Assembly: GCA_020446425.1 (NCBI GenBank)
Contig: JAGRES010000035.1
Coordinates: forward strand, 1 to 64,000
Length of the DNA: 64,000 nt
From: Sphingobium sp.
GTDB lineage: Bacteria; Pseudomonadota; Alphaproteobacteria; Sphingomonadales; Sphingomonadaceae
Direction: 5' to 3'
Translations under genes and position numbers: made by a program
Notes under the pieces: generated by a model
The model's database searches: none
Seen by the model: the letters and a program-made list of their open reading frames with translations, nothing else
Told to the model about the DNA's origin: nothing
In this document: in pieces, positions 18,147 through 26,504 of the stretch
Position numbering within the stretch: position 1 is the first letter of the stretch
Layout: each line of letters begins with the position of its first letter

Positions 18147-18858
18147 AATGACGGCGACCGGCATCGTCATCGAAGGGCTGCGCAAGCGTTACGGCGAAGG
18201 CGATACCGCCGTCGATGCACTCAAGCACGTCGACATGAATGTCGCGCCAGGCGAAGTGATCGGCCTGATCGGCCCCTCGGGCTCCGGCAAGAGCACGCTG
18301 CTCAAATGTCTTGGCGCGGTGATCGACCCGACTGCCGGCCAGATGACGCTGGGGGGAGAGGTTATCTATGACAATGGCTGGCAGGTTTCGGACCTGAGGG
18401 CGCTTCGCCGCGACAAGATCGGGTTTGTGTTTCAGGCCCCCTATCTGATTCCATTTCTTGATGTGGTCGACAATGTTGCGCTGCTACCCATGCTCGCAGG
18501 GCTTTCCAACGCGGACGCTCGCGAACGGGCGATCGAACTGTTGACAGCGCTCGATGTCCAGCATCGCGCCGCAGCCATGCCGTCGCAATTGTCGGGTGGT
18601 GAACAGCAGCGCGTCGCAATCGCTCGCGGGCTGGTCAATCGCCCTCCGGTCATCCTGGCCGACGAGCCTACTGCACCGCTGGATTCGGATCGAGCGATGG
18701 CTGTGATCCGGATCCTGAATGAAATGGCGGCCAAGTATCAAACCGCAATCATCGTGGTGACGCACGATGAAAAGATCATCCCGACATTCAAGCGTATCTA
18801 TCACATCCGCGACGGCATCACATCCGAAGAAGTCGGTGAGGGGCGGCCGATTTCATGA
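18139..18858 (+). CDS. ABC transporter ATP-binding protein (MacB/LolD/DevA-like)
   Basis: A 239-residue ATPase with Walker A GPSGSGKST, Q-loop FVFQAPYLIPFLDV, signature LSGGEQQRVAIARGL, Walker B VILADEPTAPLDS and H-loop VVTHD. The D-loop region reads APLDS where NLDS or ALDS is usual; this should not abolish activity. It forms the motor of the permease encoded upstream. The start is either the GTG at 18139, overlapping the permease, or an ATG at 18148. An 85-bp gap with an AAGGAATAA ribosome site follows before the nuclease gene. Confidence 0.92.
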   Translation: MAEMTATGIVIEGLRKRYGEGDTAVDALKHVDMNVAPGEVIGLIGPSGSGKSTLLKCLGAVIDPTAGQMTLGGEVIYDNGWQVSDLRALRRDKIGFVFQAPYLIPFLDVVDNVALLPMLAGLSNADARERAIELLTALDVQHRAAAMPSQLSGGEQQRVAIARGLVNRPPVILADEPTAPLDSDRAMAVIRILNEMAAKYQTAIIVVTHDEKIIPTFKRIYHIRDGITSEEVGEGRPIS

Positions 18859-18943
18859 TTGGTTGCAAATCATTTCCCAGCTCAGGGCCACGCGCATTTC
18901 CCCATGATCTGGGCTGGCTCCGGCACGAAAGGAATAACTCGCC

Positions 18944-20356
18944 ATGTTGAGTCTATCGTTTCTGGGTGCCGCTCGCGAAGTCACCGGATCGTGCTTCCTG
19001 GTTAATGGAACAGGCGCGAGATTTCTGGTCGACTGCGGCATGGTTCAGGGCGGTCGCGATGCCGCGGTCCGAAACCACAAGGGTTTTGCGTTCGATCCTT
19101 CCTCGATCGATTTTGTTTTGCTGACCCACGCCCACATTGACCATAGCGGACTTCTTCCGAAGCTGACGCGCGAAGGCTTTACCGGCCCGATCTACACATC
19201 CGAAGCGACAGCCGACCTTCTGAAAGTGATGTTGCTCGATAGTGCGCGAATTCAAGAGGGCGACGCCGAGCGCAGGAGACGAACACGCCGGAACTCCGAC
19301 AGAAATGACCCGGCCCGAAACCCTCTCTATACACAGCAGGATGCCCGAACCTGTCTGAAACAGGTGCGCGCACTACCCTACGACACGCCATTCGAGCCTG
19401 CCGAGAGCCTCACAGTCAGCCTACGCGATGCTGGCCATATTCTCGGCTCTGCAATCATCGAAGTCACGATTGAAGAGGGCGGCTTGCAGCGCAAGATCGT
19501 GTTCAGCGGCGATCTCGGTCAGCCAGAACGACCGCTGGTTCGTGAGCCGACGCCTGTATCTCAAGCCGATTACCTTGTGATCGAATCCACATACGGAAAC
19601 CGTGTTCACTCAAACTTCGATCAGACGCGCGAAGAACTTCTCGATATCCTGCAGACGACCTTGCGAAACGGCAATCTGATTATTCCTGCGTTCGCGGTGG
19701 GAAGAACCCAGGAGATCCTCTATTCAATTCACAAGATGGCCTGCGAGGGGCACGTTGATAATCTGAAGATCTTTGTCGATTCACCGATGGCAACGCAAGT
19801 TACGAGACTGACGAAGGCTCACTTCGAACTGTTCAACGAAAGGGCCAAACAACTCGTGCAGTGGCACGCATCAGAGCCATTTCCTCCGTATCTTCGTTTC
19901 ACCGAAAGCGTCGAGGAATCCAGAGCGCTCAATCAGATCAAATCCGGTGCAATCATCATCTCGGCAAGCGGCATGTGCGAGGCTGGGCGTATTCGCCACC
20001 ACTTGCTGCATAATCTGCCCCGCGCGACCAGCACCGTGCTAATAGCCGGATTTCAGGCTCAGGGCACACTCGGTCGCAAACTTGTCGATGGCGCCAGCCA
20101 TGTCCGGCTGTTTGGAAATGACATCCCGGTCCGTTCAAAAATCCATGTGCTGAACGGATTGTCTGCTCACGCAGACAGGAATGCCCTGCTTGGCTGGGCG
20201 AGGAATTTTCGAGAGCCACCGCGCAAGAGCTTTGTTGTTCATGGTGAAGAGCAGTCTGCGCAGGAGTTTGCGAGCAGCCTGCAATCGGAACTCGGCTGGG
20301 AGGCTCTCGCACCGCTGGCTGGCTCGGTCTTCCAGCTTGGTGAGGGGGGCGACTGA
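18944..20356 (+). CDS. Beta-CASP metallo-beta-lactamase fold RNA nuclease-like protein
   Basis: A 470-residue protein of the CPSF73/YsiH-like MBL family. The metal motif THAHIDHSG lies near residues 63-71, further metal ligands are in DAGHILGSA and FSGDLGQPERPL, and the beta-CASP domain includes SASGMCEAGRIRHHL and a final FVVHGEE near the C-terminus. Family members are zinc-dependent RNases that process or degrade RNA; bacterial ones of this subgroup are poorly characterised. Its location inside an exporter operon is unexpected for an RNase. It overlaps the following gene by one base (TGATG). Confidence 0.88.
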   Translation: MLSLSFLGAAREVTGSCFLVNGTGARFLVDCGMVQGGRDAAVRNHKGFAFDPSSIDFVLLTHAHIDHSGLLPKLTREGFTGPIYTSEATADLLKVMLLDSARIQEGDAERRRRTRRNSDRNDPARNPLYTQQDARTCLKQVRALPYDTPFEPAESLTVSLRDAGHILGSAIIEVTIEEGGLQRKIVFSGDLGQPERPLVREPTPVSQADYLVIESTYGNRVHSNFDQTREELLDILQTTLRNGNLIIPAFAVGRTQEILYSIHKMACEGHVDNLKIFVDSPMATQVTRLTKAHFELFNERAKQLVQWHASEPFPPYLRFTESVEESRALNQIKSGAIIISASGMCEAGRIRHHLLHNLPRATSTVLIAGFQAQGTLGRKLVDGASHVRLFGNDIPVRSKIHVLNGLSAHADRNALLGWARNFREPPRKSFVVHGEEQSAQEFASSLQSELGWEALAPLAGSVFQLGEGGD

Positions 20357-21195
20357 TGGGTTCCGGGCGCGATCAACAGGCCTACACGGCAAACCGCAAG
20401 GCTATTCTGCGAAACCCCGCCTACAGGCTCGCCTATGAGGATGCGGAATTCCTGGCTGGCCCTGATATGCGTTCGATGCGGCTGCAAATGGAACTCCTCA
20501 AGCCGGAAAAAGCCCTTGAGCGGCACGGAATCGCCTCGACCGTGGTTGTCTTCGGCAGTGCTCGCATCCCATCCCCCGAACAGGCTGCTCGCGATTCGCA
20601 GCCGCCTTCGGCAAGGGGCAAGCTCTCTCCCAGTCAGGCAACACCGTCGGCCCACTACTATGAAGAAGCGCGCAATTTTGCCCGCAAGATCTCGGCGCGC
20701 TTCCAGCATGAAGGAAGGTGCGATTTCGTCGTTGTCACGGGCGGTGGCCCAGGCATCATGGAGGCAGCCAATAGGGGTGCGTTTGATGCCGGAATGAGAT
20801 CGATCGGCCTCAACATAACACTCCCGAATGAGCAATATCCGAACTCTTACATTACTCCTGATCTGGCATTCCGTTTTAGATACTTTGCCATACGCAAGAT
20901 GCACTTCCTGCTACGCGCGAAAGGACTAGTGGTCTTCCCCGGTGGTTTCGGAACATTTGACGAACTTTTTGAAGTTCTGACTCTAATTCAAACTCGCAAG
21001 ATGAAGAGAATTCCAATTGTTCTCTTTGACAGGGAATTTTGGTCAAGAGCAATAGATTTCGAATTTCTTGTGAGATCTGGATTTATAGCAAGTGAAGATT
21101 TGTCACTTTTCGTGTTCGCCAGCGATTCTGATGAACTTATTTCACATCTAGAAAAATTCTACGGTGGCGTCCCGCCACAGGCAGACGATCAATGA
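20356..21195 (+). CDS. TIGR00730-type LOG family protein (cytokinin-activation-like nucleotide hydrolase)
   Basis: A 279-residue Rossmann-fold protein with the LOG motifs VTGGGPGIMEAANRG and FPGGFGTFDELFE (the PGG-GT-E motif). LOG proteins remove ribose 5-phosphate from nucleotide monophosphates such as AMP or cytokinin precursors; older databases call them lysine decarboxylases in error. This version has an extra ~80-residue N-terminal region and lies directly behind the beta-CASP nuclease, so the pair may act in nucleotide or RNA turnover. The last third is more AT-rich than the genes upstream. Confidence 0.85.
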   Translation: MGSGRDQQAYTANRKAILRNPAYRLAYEDAEFLAGPDMRSMRLQMELLKPEKALERHGIASTVVVFGSARIPSPEQAARDSQPPSARGKLSPSQATPSAHYYEEARNFARKISARFQHEGRCDFVVVTGGGPGIMEAANRGAFDAGMRSIGLNITLPNEQYPNSYITPDLAFRFRYFAIRKMHFLLRAKGLVVFPGGFGTFDELFEVLTLIQTRKMKRIPIVLFDREFWSRAIDFEFLVRSGFIASEDLSLFVFASDSDELISHLEKFYGGVPPQADDQ

Positions 21196-21220
21196 AGACA
21201 CAACCGACGGGAAGTCCGCT

Positions 21221-22741
21221 ATGTCCAATTCCGAGAAGTTGAGAAGCAGAGAGGTCGCCGCCGTGATCGGCCCCCTCATCACGATACGCTTCGGCGGGCA
21301 CGTTGCAGTGGCTGCTCTGCTCGCCGGATGCGCCGTCGGGCCGGACTTCGAGCGACCGGTTCCGCCAACCGTAGAAACCTATTCGCCCCACATTTCCAAC
21401 GAAGTCTATACCTCTGCGCCATCAGACTATGACAGTTCTCAGAGGGTTGTGCCGGGCCTCCAGGTGGAGACGGGATGGTGGCGCAGCTTCAGATCGCCTC
21501 GTCTGGACCAGTTCATTGCGGAAGCGCTCGATCAGAGTCCCACACTCGCCGCTGCAGAAGCGACACTGAGAGAATCACAGGAATATCACCAAGCCCGTTC
21601 CGGGGCGACAGAGTTCCCTCAGGTGGAGATCGGTTCGTCTGCTCAAAGACAAAGGTTCAATCCTGGCGCATTGGGTCAGGACTTGGATCCTCGCGAATTC
21701 AGCCTTTACAACACAAGTGCATCGGTTGGTTACAATCTCGATCTTGCGGGCGGAAATAGTCGTGCAATAGAGGCCCTCGCTGCGCGCGCGGACACGAGAC
21801 AGTTCGAGTTGCGGGCAGCCAGATTGACCCTAGCCGGCAACATCGCGACTACAGCATTCGCACGAGCGCGGATTGCAGCGCAGCTTGAGATCACCAATTC
21901 GCTGATCGACAATCTTGAGGCTCAGCAGCGTATTGCCCGTCAACGACTGCGTCTGGGCAATGCTGCAGCGGACGAACTCCTTGCGCTTGAGGCACAGACA
22001 GAGGCATTGAAGGCGACACTTCCTGTGCTGAGCCAACAGCTGGCAGAAGCGGAACATCTCTTGGCTACACTGGCAGGGCGGGCTCCTGCGCAGGGTGGTG
22101 TGCCGGAGTTCACGCTCTCCGAATTCGCCTTGCCGCCAGAGTTGCCGTTAATTGTACCGTCGGAACTCGTTCGGCAGAGGCCTGACATATTGGCGGCAGA
22201 AACCATGGTCCATGCCGCCAATGCAGACTACGGTATCGCGGTCGCCCAGATGTACCCTCAATTGAACCTAAACGCGACGCTGGGAACCCAGGCATTAACA
22301 ACCGGCGCCCTGTTTGGCGGATCTTCAACTATCTGGAGCATTATAGGTCAGATAACGCAGCCGCTTTTCAATCCCGGCCTAAGTCATGAAAAACGAGCCG
22401 CCCTTGCGGCGTTTGATGCGGCGACGGCCCGTTACAAGGTAATCGTACTGGATGGCTTACGCGACGTAGCAGATGTTCTTGTGGCAGTGGACAGCAATGC
22501 GCGTGAGCTGGAGGCAGAGATCAGAGCAGCCAATGCCGCACAAGAGTCCCTCCTAGTAATGCAGCGTCGGCATGAATTGGGAGCGGCAAGCTACGCTCAG
22601 GTTCTGATTGCCGCTCAACAAGCGCAACACGCAAGACTTGCTGTCGTTGCCGGTAGGGCTAATCGCCTAGCGAATACTGCGGCGCTTTATGTTGCAATGG
22701 GAGGTAACAGTGGACCGGTCTTGCCTGATGCAGCAGAATGA
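21221..22741 (+). CDS. NodT-family outer-membrane efflux lipoprotein (OprM/TolC-like)
   Basis: A 506-residue outer-membrane channel. A lipobox LLAGC places the lipidated Cys at residue 37, followed by the family opening AVGPDFERPVPP and two outer-membrane efflux repeats with long coiled-coil stretches (about 95-300 and 310-500), including QRPDILAAE (RQRPDILAAETMVHAANADYGIAVAQ). I use the ATG at 21221 with GGGAAG upstream instead of an in-frame ATG 57 bp earlier that overlaps the LOG gene. It can complete the tripartite exporter with the HlyD adaptor and ABC permease. Its end overlaps the start of the phospholipase frame. Confidence 0.88.
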   Translation: MSNSEKLRSREVAAVIGPLITIRFGGHVAVAALLAGCAVGPDFERPVPPTVETYSPHISNEVYTSAPSDYDSSQRVVPGLQVETGWWRSFRSPRLDQFIAEALDQSPTLAAAEATLRESQEYHQARSGATEFPQVEIGSSAQRQRFNPGALGQDLDPREFSLYNTSASVGYNLDLAGGNSRAIEALAARADTRQFELRAARLTLAGNIATTAFARARIAAQLEITNSLIDNLEAQQRIARQRLRLGNAAADELLALEAQTEALKATLPVLSQQLAEAEHLLATLAGRAPAQGGVPEFTLSEFALPPELPLIVPSELVRQRPDILAAETMVHAANADYGIAVAQMYPQLNLNATLGTQALTTGALFGGSSTIWSIIGQITQPLFNPGLSHEKRAALAAFDAATARYKVIVLDGLRDVADVLVAVDSNARELEAEIRAANAAQESLLVMQRRHELGAASYAQVLIAAQQAQHARLAVVAGRANRLANTAALYVAMGGNSGPVLPDAAE

Positions 22742-23993
22742 GAACTGCAAAGCTGTTGCATCGCCAAACCTGCGGTACAACATGACATGGCTGGTTGCGC
22801 TAATGATCTTTGCGGGCTTCACAACAACGTGCGCGCACGCTGCCTCACCCGCTAGGTTCCTCATAAGTGATCTCCGTCAGCAAGGTGATCACTTACAAAT
22901 AGTAATAGTCATTTTGAATGATGGCGAAGACCAGCAATCCATAGCTTTGCCGGAAAGGGTGGAGGCGAGGGTAGAAACCGCTGACAGTGCAAGAGTGACA
23001 TGGGCTCACCGAATAGAAACTGGTTCTGAGCATATCGTCGTGTCGCCAGCCAGCTATGGACGTGCAATCTATATTTTGCCGTCATTTAATGCGCCAGATA
23101 CAACAAACATGAGTATTTCAATTCCTGCGTGGGAAACCGTCCGTGCCGTCGTGAAGGCTGAAAATGAGAGTCTTGCACGCGAACCATTGGAACTTGCGTC
23201 AACACCTTCACCATCGCTAAATTCGGAAACTAGGTCGACGGTCCGTTCCTCTGCTGACCGATCTTCAGGGAATGCTTTTCTCAACAACCTGTCAGCATAC
23301 GAACCGGTCTATATTACATATGGCCCCGGCACTGACACCGAAGCCAGGATCCAATTCAGCTTCAAGTATCAATTGTTCGGGCGGCCCCGCTCAACCTCGA
23401 ACCAGCAATCATTGCTTGATGGTCTGCACTTTGCCTATTCGCAGAGGATGTTCTGGGATCTCGATGCCCAGTCATCGCCTTTTCGAAACATCGATTTTCA
23501 GCCTGAACTATTCTATCTCACGCCGGTTGAAACACTTCCAAACAATGTCTCGCTTTCGGCGCAAGGAGGGATACGTCATGAATCGAATGGTCGCAGCGGC
23601 GCAGATTCGCGAAGCCTAAATACGATCTATCTCGCACCCATGGCGACGGCTTTGTTGGGTGACGGCTACCGCATTTCAGTTGCGCCACGCTTGGCCGTCT
23701 ATGTAGGAGATCTATCGGATAATCCAGATATCCAGCGTTACAGAGGAAACCTTTCACTCGCCATGGAGCTTGGGCACGATGAAGGACTTCTTCTTTCTAC
23801 TCACAGCCGATACAACTTTTCGAGTGGCAAGGGTGCATTTAGCGCAGATCTTTCCTATCCCTTGCAACGCATAATTGGCGGAGCGCCAAATTTTTATCTT
23901 TTTGGCCAAGGTTTCTTTGGATATGGCGAAAATTTACTCGACTACGAACGTAATGAAATGCGATTGCGGGCTGGATTGGCAATTGTTCGATGA
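22710..23993 (+). CDS. OMPLA-like outer-membrane phospholipase A (PldA family)
   Basis: The C-terminal ~250 residues match outer-membrane phospholipase A: the catalytic motif GGIRHESNGRSG (His and Ser of HxSNG) followed by SLNTIYLAP with the third active-site Asn, then alternating beta strands ending in LRAGLAIVR. A Sec signal lies around MTWLVALMIFAGFTTTCAHA, followed by a ~170-residue N-terminal beta-rich region longer than in E. coli PldA. The start is uncertain: a GTG at 22710 sits 5 bp after GGAGG; ATGs at 22689, 22728 and 22782 are alternatives. It overlaps the channel gene, so it is likely the last operon member. Confidence 0.8.
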   Translation: MDRSCLMQQNENCKAVASPNLRYNMTWLVALMIFAGFTTTCAHAASPARFLISDLRQQGDHLQIVIVILNDGEDQQSIALPERVEARVETADSARVTWAHRIETGSEHIVVSPASYGRAIYILPSFNAPDTTNMSISIPAWETVRAVVKAENESLAREPLELASTPSPSLNSETRSTVRSSADRSSGNAFLNNLSAYEPVYITYGPGTDTEARIQFSFKYQLFGRPRSTSNQQSLLDGLHFAYSQRMFWDLDAQSSPFRNIDFQPELFYLTPVETLPNNVSLSAQGGIRHESNGRSGADSRSLNTIYLAPMATALLGDGYRISVAPRLAVYVGDLSDNPDIQRYRGNLSLAMELGHDEGLLLSTHSRYNFSSGKGAFSADLSYPLQRIIGGAPNFYLFGQGFFGYGENLLDYERNEMRLRAGLAIVR

Positions 23994-24182
23994 GGTGGCC
24001 AAGTTCAAATTATTCGGAATGGTTTTAAGAAAGAAGATTCAGGGTATTCGTTGATACGAAATTGATTGGCGTGGCTAAAGCGCTTAATATGATCCATTTG
24101 GAAAAGTTGTAGGTTCCATAGAATCTGAAACTTACGCTCCTGCTCTCGACCTCCACTTGATCGACTTTGTCGTCGCTATGCA

Positions 24183-24920
24183 TCATACGGCCAAGGTGGC
24201 ATTGGGCCAGTAGTATGAATCCGGCTTACTTCTTGGGCCGAACACTGCCTGACCAATCCGGACAATCGTCGCGCCTTCTTCGATAGCCCATTCGAAATCG
24301 CCTGACATACCCATGGAGAGATGGTGGAGGTCGCCACCCTGATTGGCATCATTTCGTGCCCGATCCCGAATGTCGCGGAGCAGGCGAAAACAACGACGAA
24401 CCTCAGCTTCGTCAGGAGTGAAGGTGGCCAGGGTCATGAAACCCTTGGGTCGCAGGCAATCGAATGCTGCCAGTTCCTTCAGGAATGTCATCACGCCAGC
24501 AGGCGCAACGCCATACTTGCTTTCTTCGCCCGAGGTATTGACCTGCACAAGGACATCAATCTGTTCTCCAGCCTTCTGCAGATGCTTCTCCATTTCAGCA
24601 GCCAGCCTTACCCGATCGATGGATTGGACTTCGCTTGCAAATCGCAAGACATCGCGCACCTTGTTGCGCTGGAGATGTCCGATCATCGACCAGCGCAGCG
24701 GCTGCGCCGCAAGTGCGCTTGCCTTGGCCAGGCCTTCCTGAACCTTGTTTTCGCCAAGGTAATCCTGCCCTGCGACAATTGCCTGCTGAACTATCTCGGG
24801 CGGCACCGTCTTGGTCACAAGCAACAGGCGAACGTCCTCGGCCCTGCGACCGGCGCGCGACGCTGCCGCACTGATCGAAGTCTTCACCCGCGCCAGGTTT
24901 GCGGCGACGCTGACAGTCAC
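24183..24920 (-). CDS. YggS/PLPBP-family pyridoxal phosphate homeostasis protein
   Basis: A 245-residue TIM-barrel PLP-binding protein. The PLP lysine lies in LLLVTKTVPPE near the N-terminus, followed by GENKVQE, WSMIGHLQRNK, the SIDRVRLA region and SMGMSGDFEWAIEEGATIVRIGQAVFG, all standard for the family. It buffers PLP and affects amino-acid homeostasis; no enzymatic activity is established. I place the start at a GTG overlapping the stop of the upstream gene (GTGA), a junction type used repeatedly in this window; an ATG 21 bp further upstream is possible. It is the last gene of the MarR-linked operon. Confidence 0.88.
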   Translation of the reverse strand: MTVSVAANLARVKTSISAAASRAGRRAEDVRLLLVTKTVPPEIVQQAIVAGQDYLGENKVQEGLAKASALAAQPLRWSMIGHLQRNKVRDVLRFASEVQSIDRVRLAAEMEKHLQKAGEQIDVLVQVNTSGEESKYGVAPAGVMTFLKELAAFDCLRPKGFMTLATFTPDEAEVRRCFRLLRDIRDRARNDANQGGDLHHLSMGMSGDFEWAIEEGATIVRIGQAVFGPRSKPDSYYWPNATLAV

Positions 24921-25657
24921 AACGCTAACTCGGACAGCCATTGCGCAAGCATCAGGCGCGAGGCTTCGCGCAAATTTCCGCCAGCTGCGTCGGCATCCCG
25001 ACGCAGGTCAGCAGGGTTGAGCCCGGTCTCGGCGAGTTCGCAGGCGTGACCGATCAGCCAGTTTTCGATGCCGCTGGCGATATCGAATTCGGGATGGAAC
25101 TGCAGGGCAAGTATATTGGGGCCGAGCGAGAAAGCCTGCGCCATACACTGGCGGGTTGCGGCAAGATGACTTGCGCCTTCCGGGATGGAAAAGGCGTCCC
25201 CGTGCCAGTGCAGAACCGGGATACCCTGAAGGTGACGCAACGGACTGGCCAGCCCGGCAGCAGTAAGGGCGAGCTTGGAGAAGCCGATTTCCTTGGATCC
25301 AGTAGGTACCACGCTTGCGCCAAGGGATACGGCAATTTGCTGCCCACCAAGGCATATCCCCAGCGTAGGCAGGTTCTTCGCCAGCCTTGCCTCCAGCAGC
25401 CTGCGCTCCTGCGCCAGGAACGGATAGGCTTCGGTCTCATAGACCCCGACCGGGCCGCCCAGCACAATCAGCAAATCGGGCTCTAGCGGGTCGATGCCTG
25501 CAAGATCATGCGTGCCGACATCCAGGTACCGTATCTCGAAGTTCGCTGCGTTGAGAGGCTGGGCGAAGGTCCCAAGATCCTCGAAATGGAGGTGACGAAT
25601 AATGAGGGCCGACTTCGTAGTATCGACCTGCCTCACTGCGGCGGCGCTCAACTGCAT
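24917..25657 (-). CDS. Class I glutamine amidotransferase
   Basis: A 246-residue GATase1 protein with the catalytic Cys in LGICLGGQQIA and the catalytic His in LQFHPEFD, plus an LVLGGPVGVYE-like (VLGGPVGVYETE) oxyanion region. Stand-alone proteins of this type are often annotated as GMP-synthase-like amidotransferases, and the physiological acceptor is unknown. The start is set at an ATG at 25657 overlapping the redoxin stop by 10 bp; a GTG at 25675 is also in frame. It is embedded in the redox operon and overlaps the PLP-binding gene by 4 bp. Confidence 0.85.
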   Translation of the reverse strand: MQLSAAAVRQVDTTKSALIIRHLHFEDLGTFAQPLNAANFEIRYLDVGTHDLAGIDPLEPDLLIVLGGPVGVYETEAYPFLAQERRLLEARLAKNLPTLGICLGGQQIAVSLGASVVPTGSKEIGFSKLALTAAGLASPLRHLQGIPVLHWHGDAFSIPEGASHLAATRQCMAQAFSLGPNILALQFHPEFDIASGIENWLIGHACELAETGLNPADLRRDADAAGGNLREASRLMLAQWLSELAL

Positions 25658-26181
25658 TCGCCGTCTACCGAGCACATGCCGACATGCTCTGCCTTGGGAA
25701 CAGTGCGCATGTCGCCCGCCGTCTCTCCCACCAGTTGCGCAAGCAGGGCACCAAGTTGAAGATCGGGATCGCGGCCAAAGGAACTGTGGCGAACCAGGCC
25801 GCCGCGATCGATCAGGACGAGTGAGGGCGTTCCTCGCAGCCCATACCGCTTCATGGTAACCGACGCGCCGAGAGGGTCGTCATGGGCATCGACTGCGACC
25901 GGGAAGGTATAGCGATACTCCATAAGGAAGGCTTCGAGCGAAACCGGCGTCATCGCCGCGTGATGTTCGAACACGGTGTGCAGCCCAATGACTGCCACAT
26001 CCTGCTCGCTGAAGGTTTCCCTTACCCGCTGCAATTGGGGCAAGCCGTGAGACACGCAGCCGGGACACAACATCTGGAATGCCCCCAGGACAATGACCTT
26101 GCCCCTGTGGTCTTCCACCGTCGTCGGCTTGCCATTGAACCACCTGGTTAGCTGCCATTGCGGCGCAGTCTGAGGTGTCAT
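25648..26181 (-). CDS. Redoxin/peroxiredoxin-like thioredoxin-fold protein
   Basis: A 177-residue TlpA/redoxin-fold protein with the active-site segment LGAFQMLCPGCVSHGLPQLQ (CPGC, two cysteines), the beta strand DVAVIGLHTVFEHH, and cis-Pro region RGTPSLVLIDRGG. It ends in an unusual tail with two further Cys (GMCSVDGEC). No signal peptide is visible, so it is probably cytoplasmic and could reduce thiols or peroxides. Its ATG overlaps the stop of the heme-protein gene (ATGA), which argues for joint function with it. Confidence 0.83.
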   Translation of the reverse strand: MTPQTAPQWQLTRWFNGKPTTVEDHRGKVIVLGAFQMLCPGCVSHGLPQLQRVRETFSEQDVAVIGLHTVFEHHAAMTPVSLEAFLMEYRYTFPVAVDAHDDPLGASVTMKRYGLRGTPSLVLIDRGGLVRHSSFGRDPDLQLGALLAQLVGETAGDMRTVPKAEHVGMCSVDGECS

Positions 26182-26420
26182 TGGGGATTTTCCTTCCAGT
26201 AGTTGTTGGCAGAGGCGATGGTGGCGAAGTTCGTGGCGACCACTTGCGAAACCGCGATCAAGGCAGAGGCGTCTTCCTCATAGATCTTGCGCAAGCGGGC
26301 GCGCACATCCGGATCGGGCTGCGTTGCCTTCACCGGCAGGCGCGAGAGCTTGATCGCAAGCGCCAGCCCCGCATCAGGTGTGTCGACAAGGAGCGTGGGA
26401 ATTTCGGGTGGATTGGTCAT
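26178..26420 (-). CDS. Hexameric tyrosine-coordinated heme protein (HTHP)
   Basis: An 80-residue protein that matches HTHP of Ruegeria (Silicibacter) pomeroyi along its length: LPTLL (TLLVDTPDAGLALAIKLSR), then TQPDPDVRARLRKIYEEDA and ALIAVSQVVATNFATIASANNYWK. Tyr47 corresponds to the axial heme ligand and Arg27 to the conserved heme-pocket arginine. HTHP forms a ring of six subunits with six hemes and shows peroxidase and weak catalase activity in vitro; its role in cells is unknown. A GC-rich hairpin lies between this gene and the one upstream, and it overlaps the redoxin gene by 4 bp. Confidence 0.9.
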   Translation of the reverse strand: MTNPPEIPTLLVDTPDAGLALAIKLSRLPVKATQPDPDVRARLRKIYEEDASALIAVSQVVATNFATIASANNYWKENPQ

Positions 26421-26439
26421 TTCATCATGTCCAGAAAAT

Positions 26440-26467
26440 GGCGGGCTCCGTGGGGGCGGAGCCCGCC
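26440..26467 (-). terminator. Intra-operon hairpin (attenuator or partial terminator)
   Basis: Perfect 10-bp stem GGCGGGCTCC / GGAGCCCGCC with an 8-nt loop, followed on the minus strand by ATTTTC. It lies in the 84-bp gap between the secreted-protein gene and the HTHP gene, so it may lower downstream expression or protect the upstream mRNA end. Confidence 0.55.
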
Positions 26468-26504
26468 AGACGACCAGCCTCGGAGGGAAAGGCTGACCGC
26501 AGTT

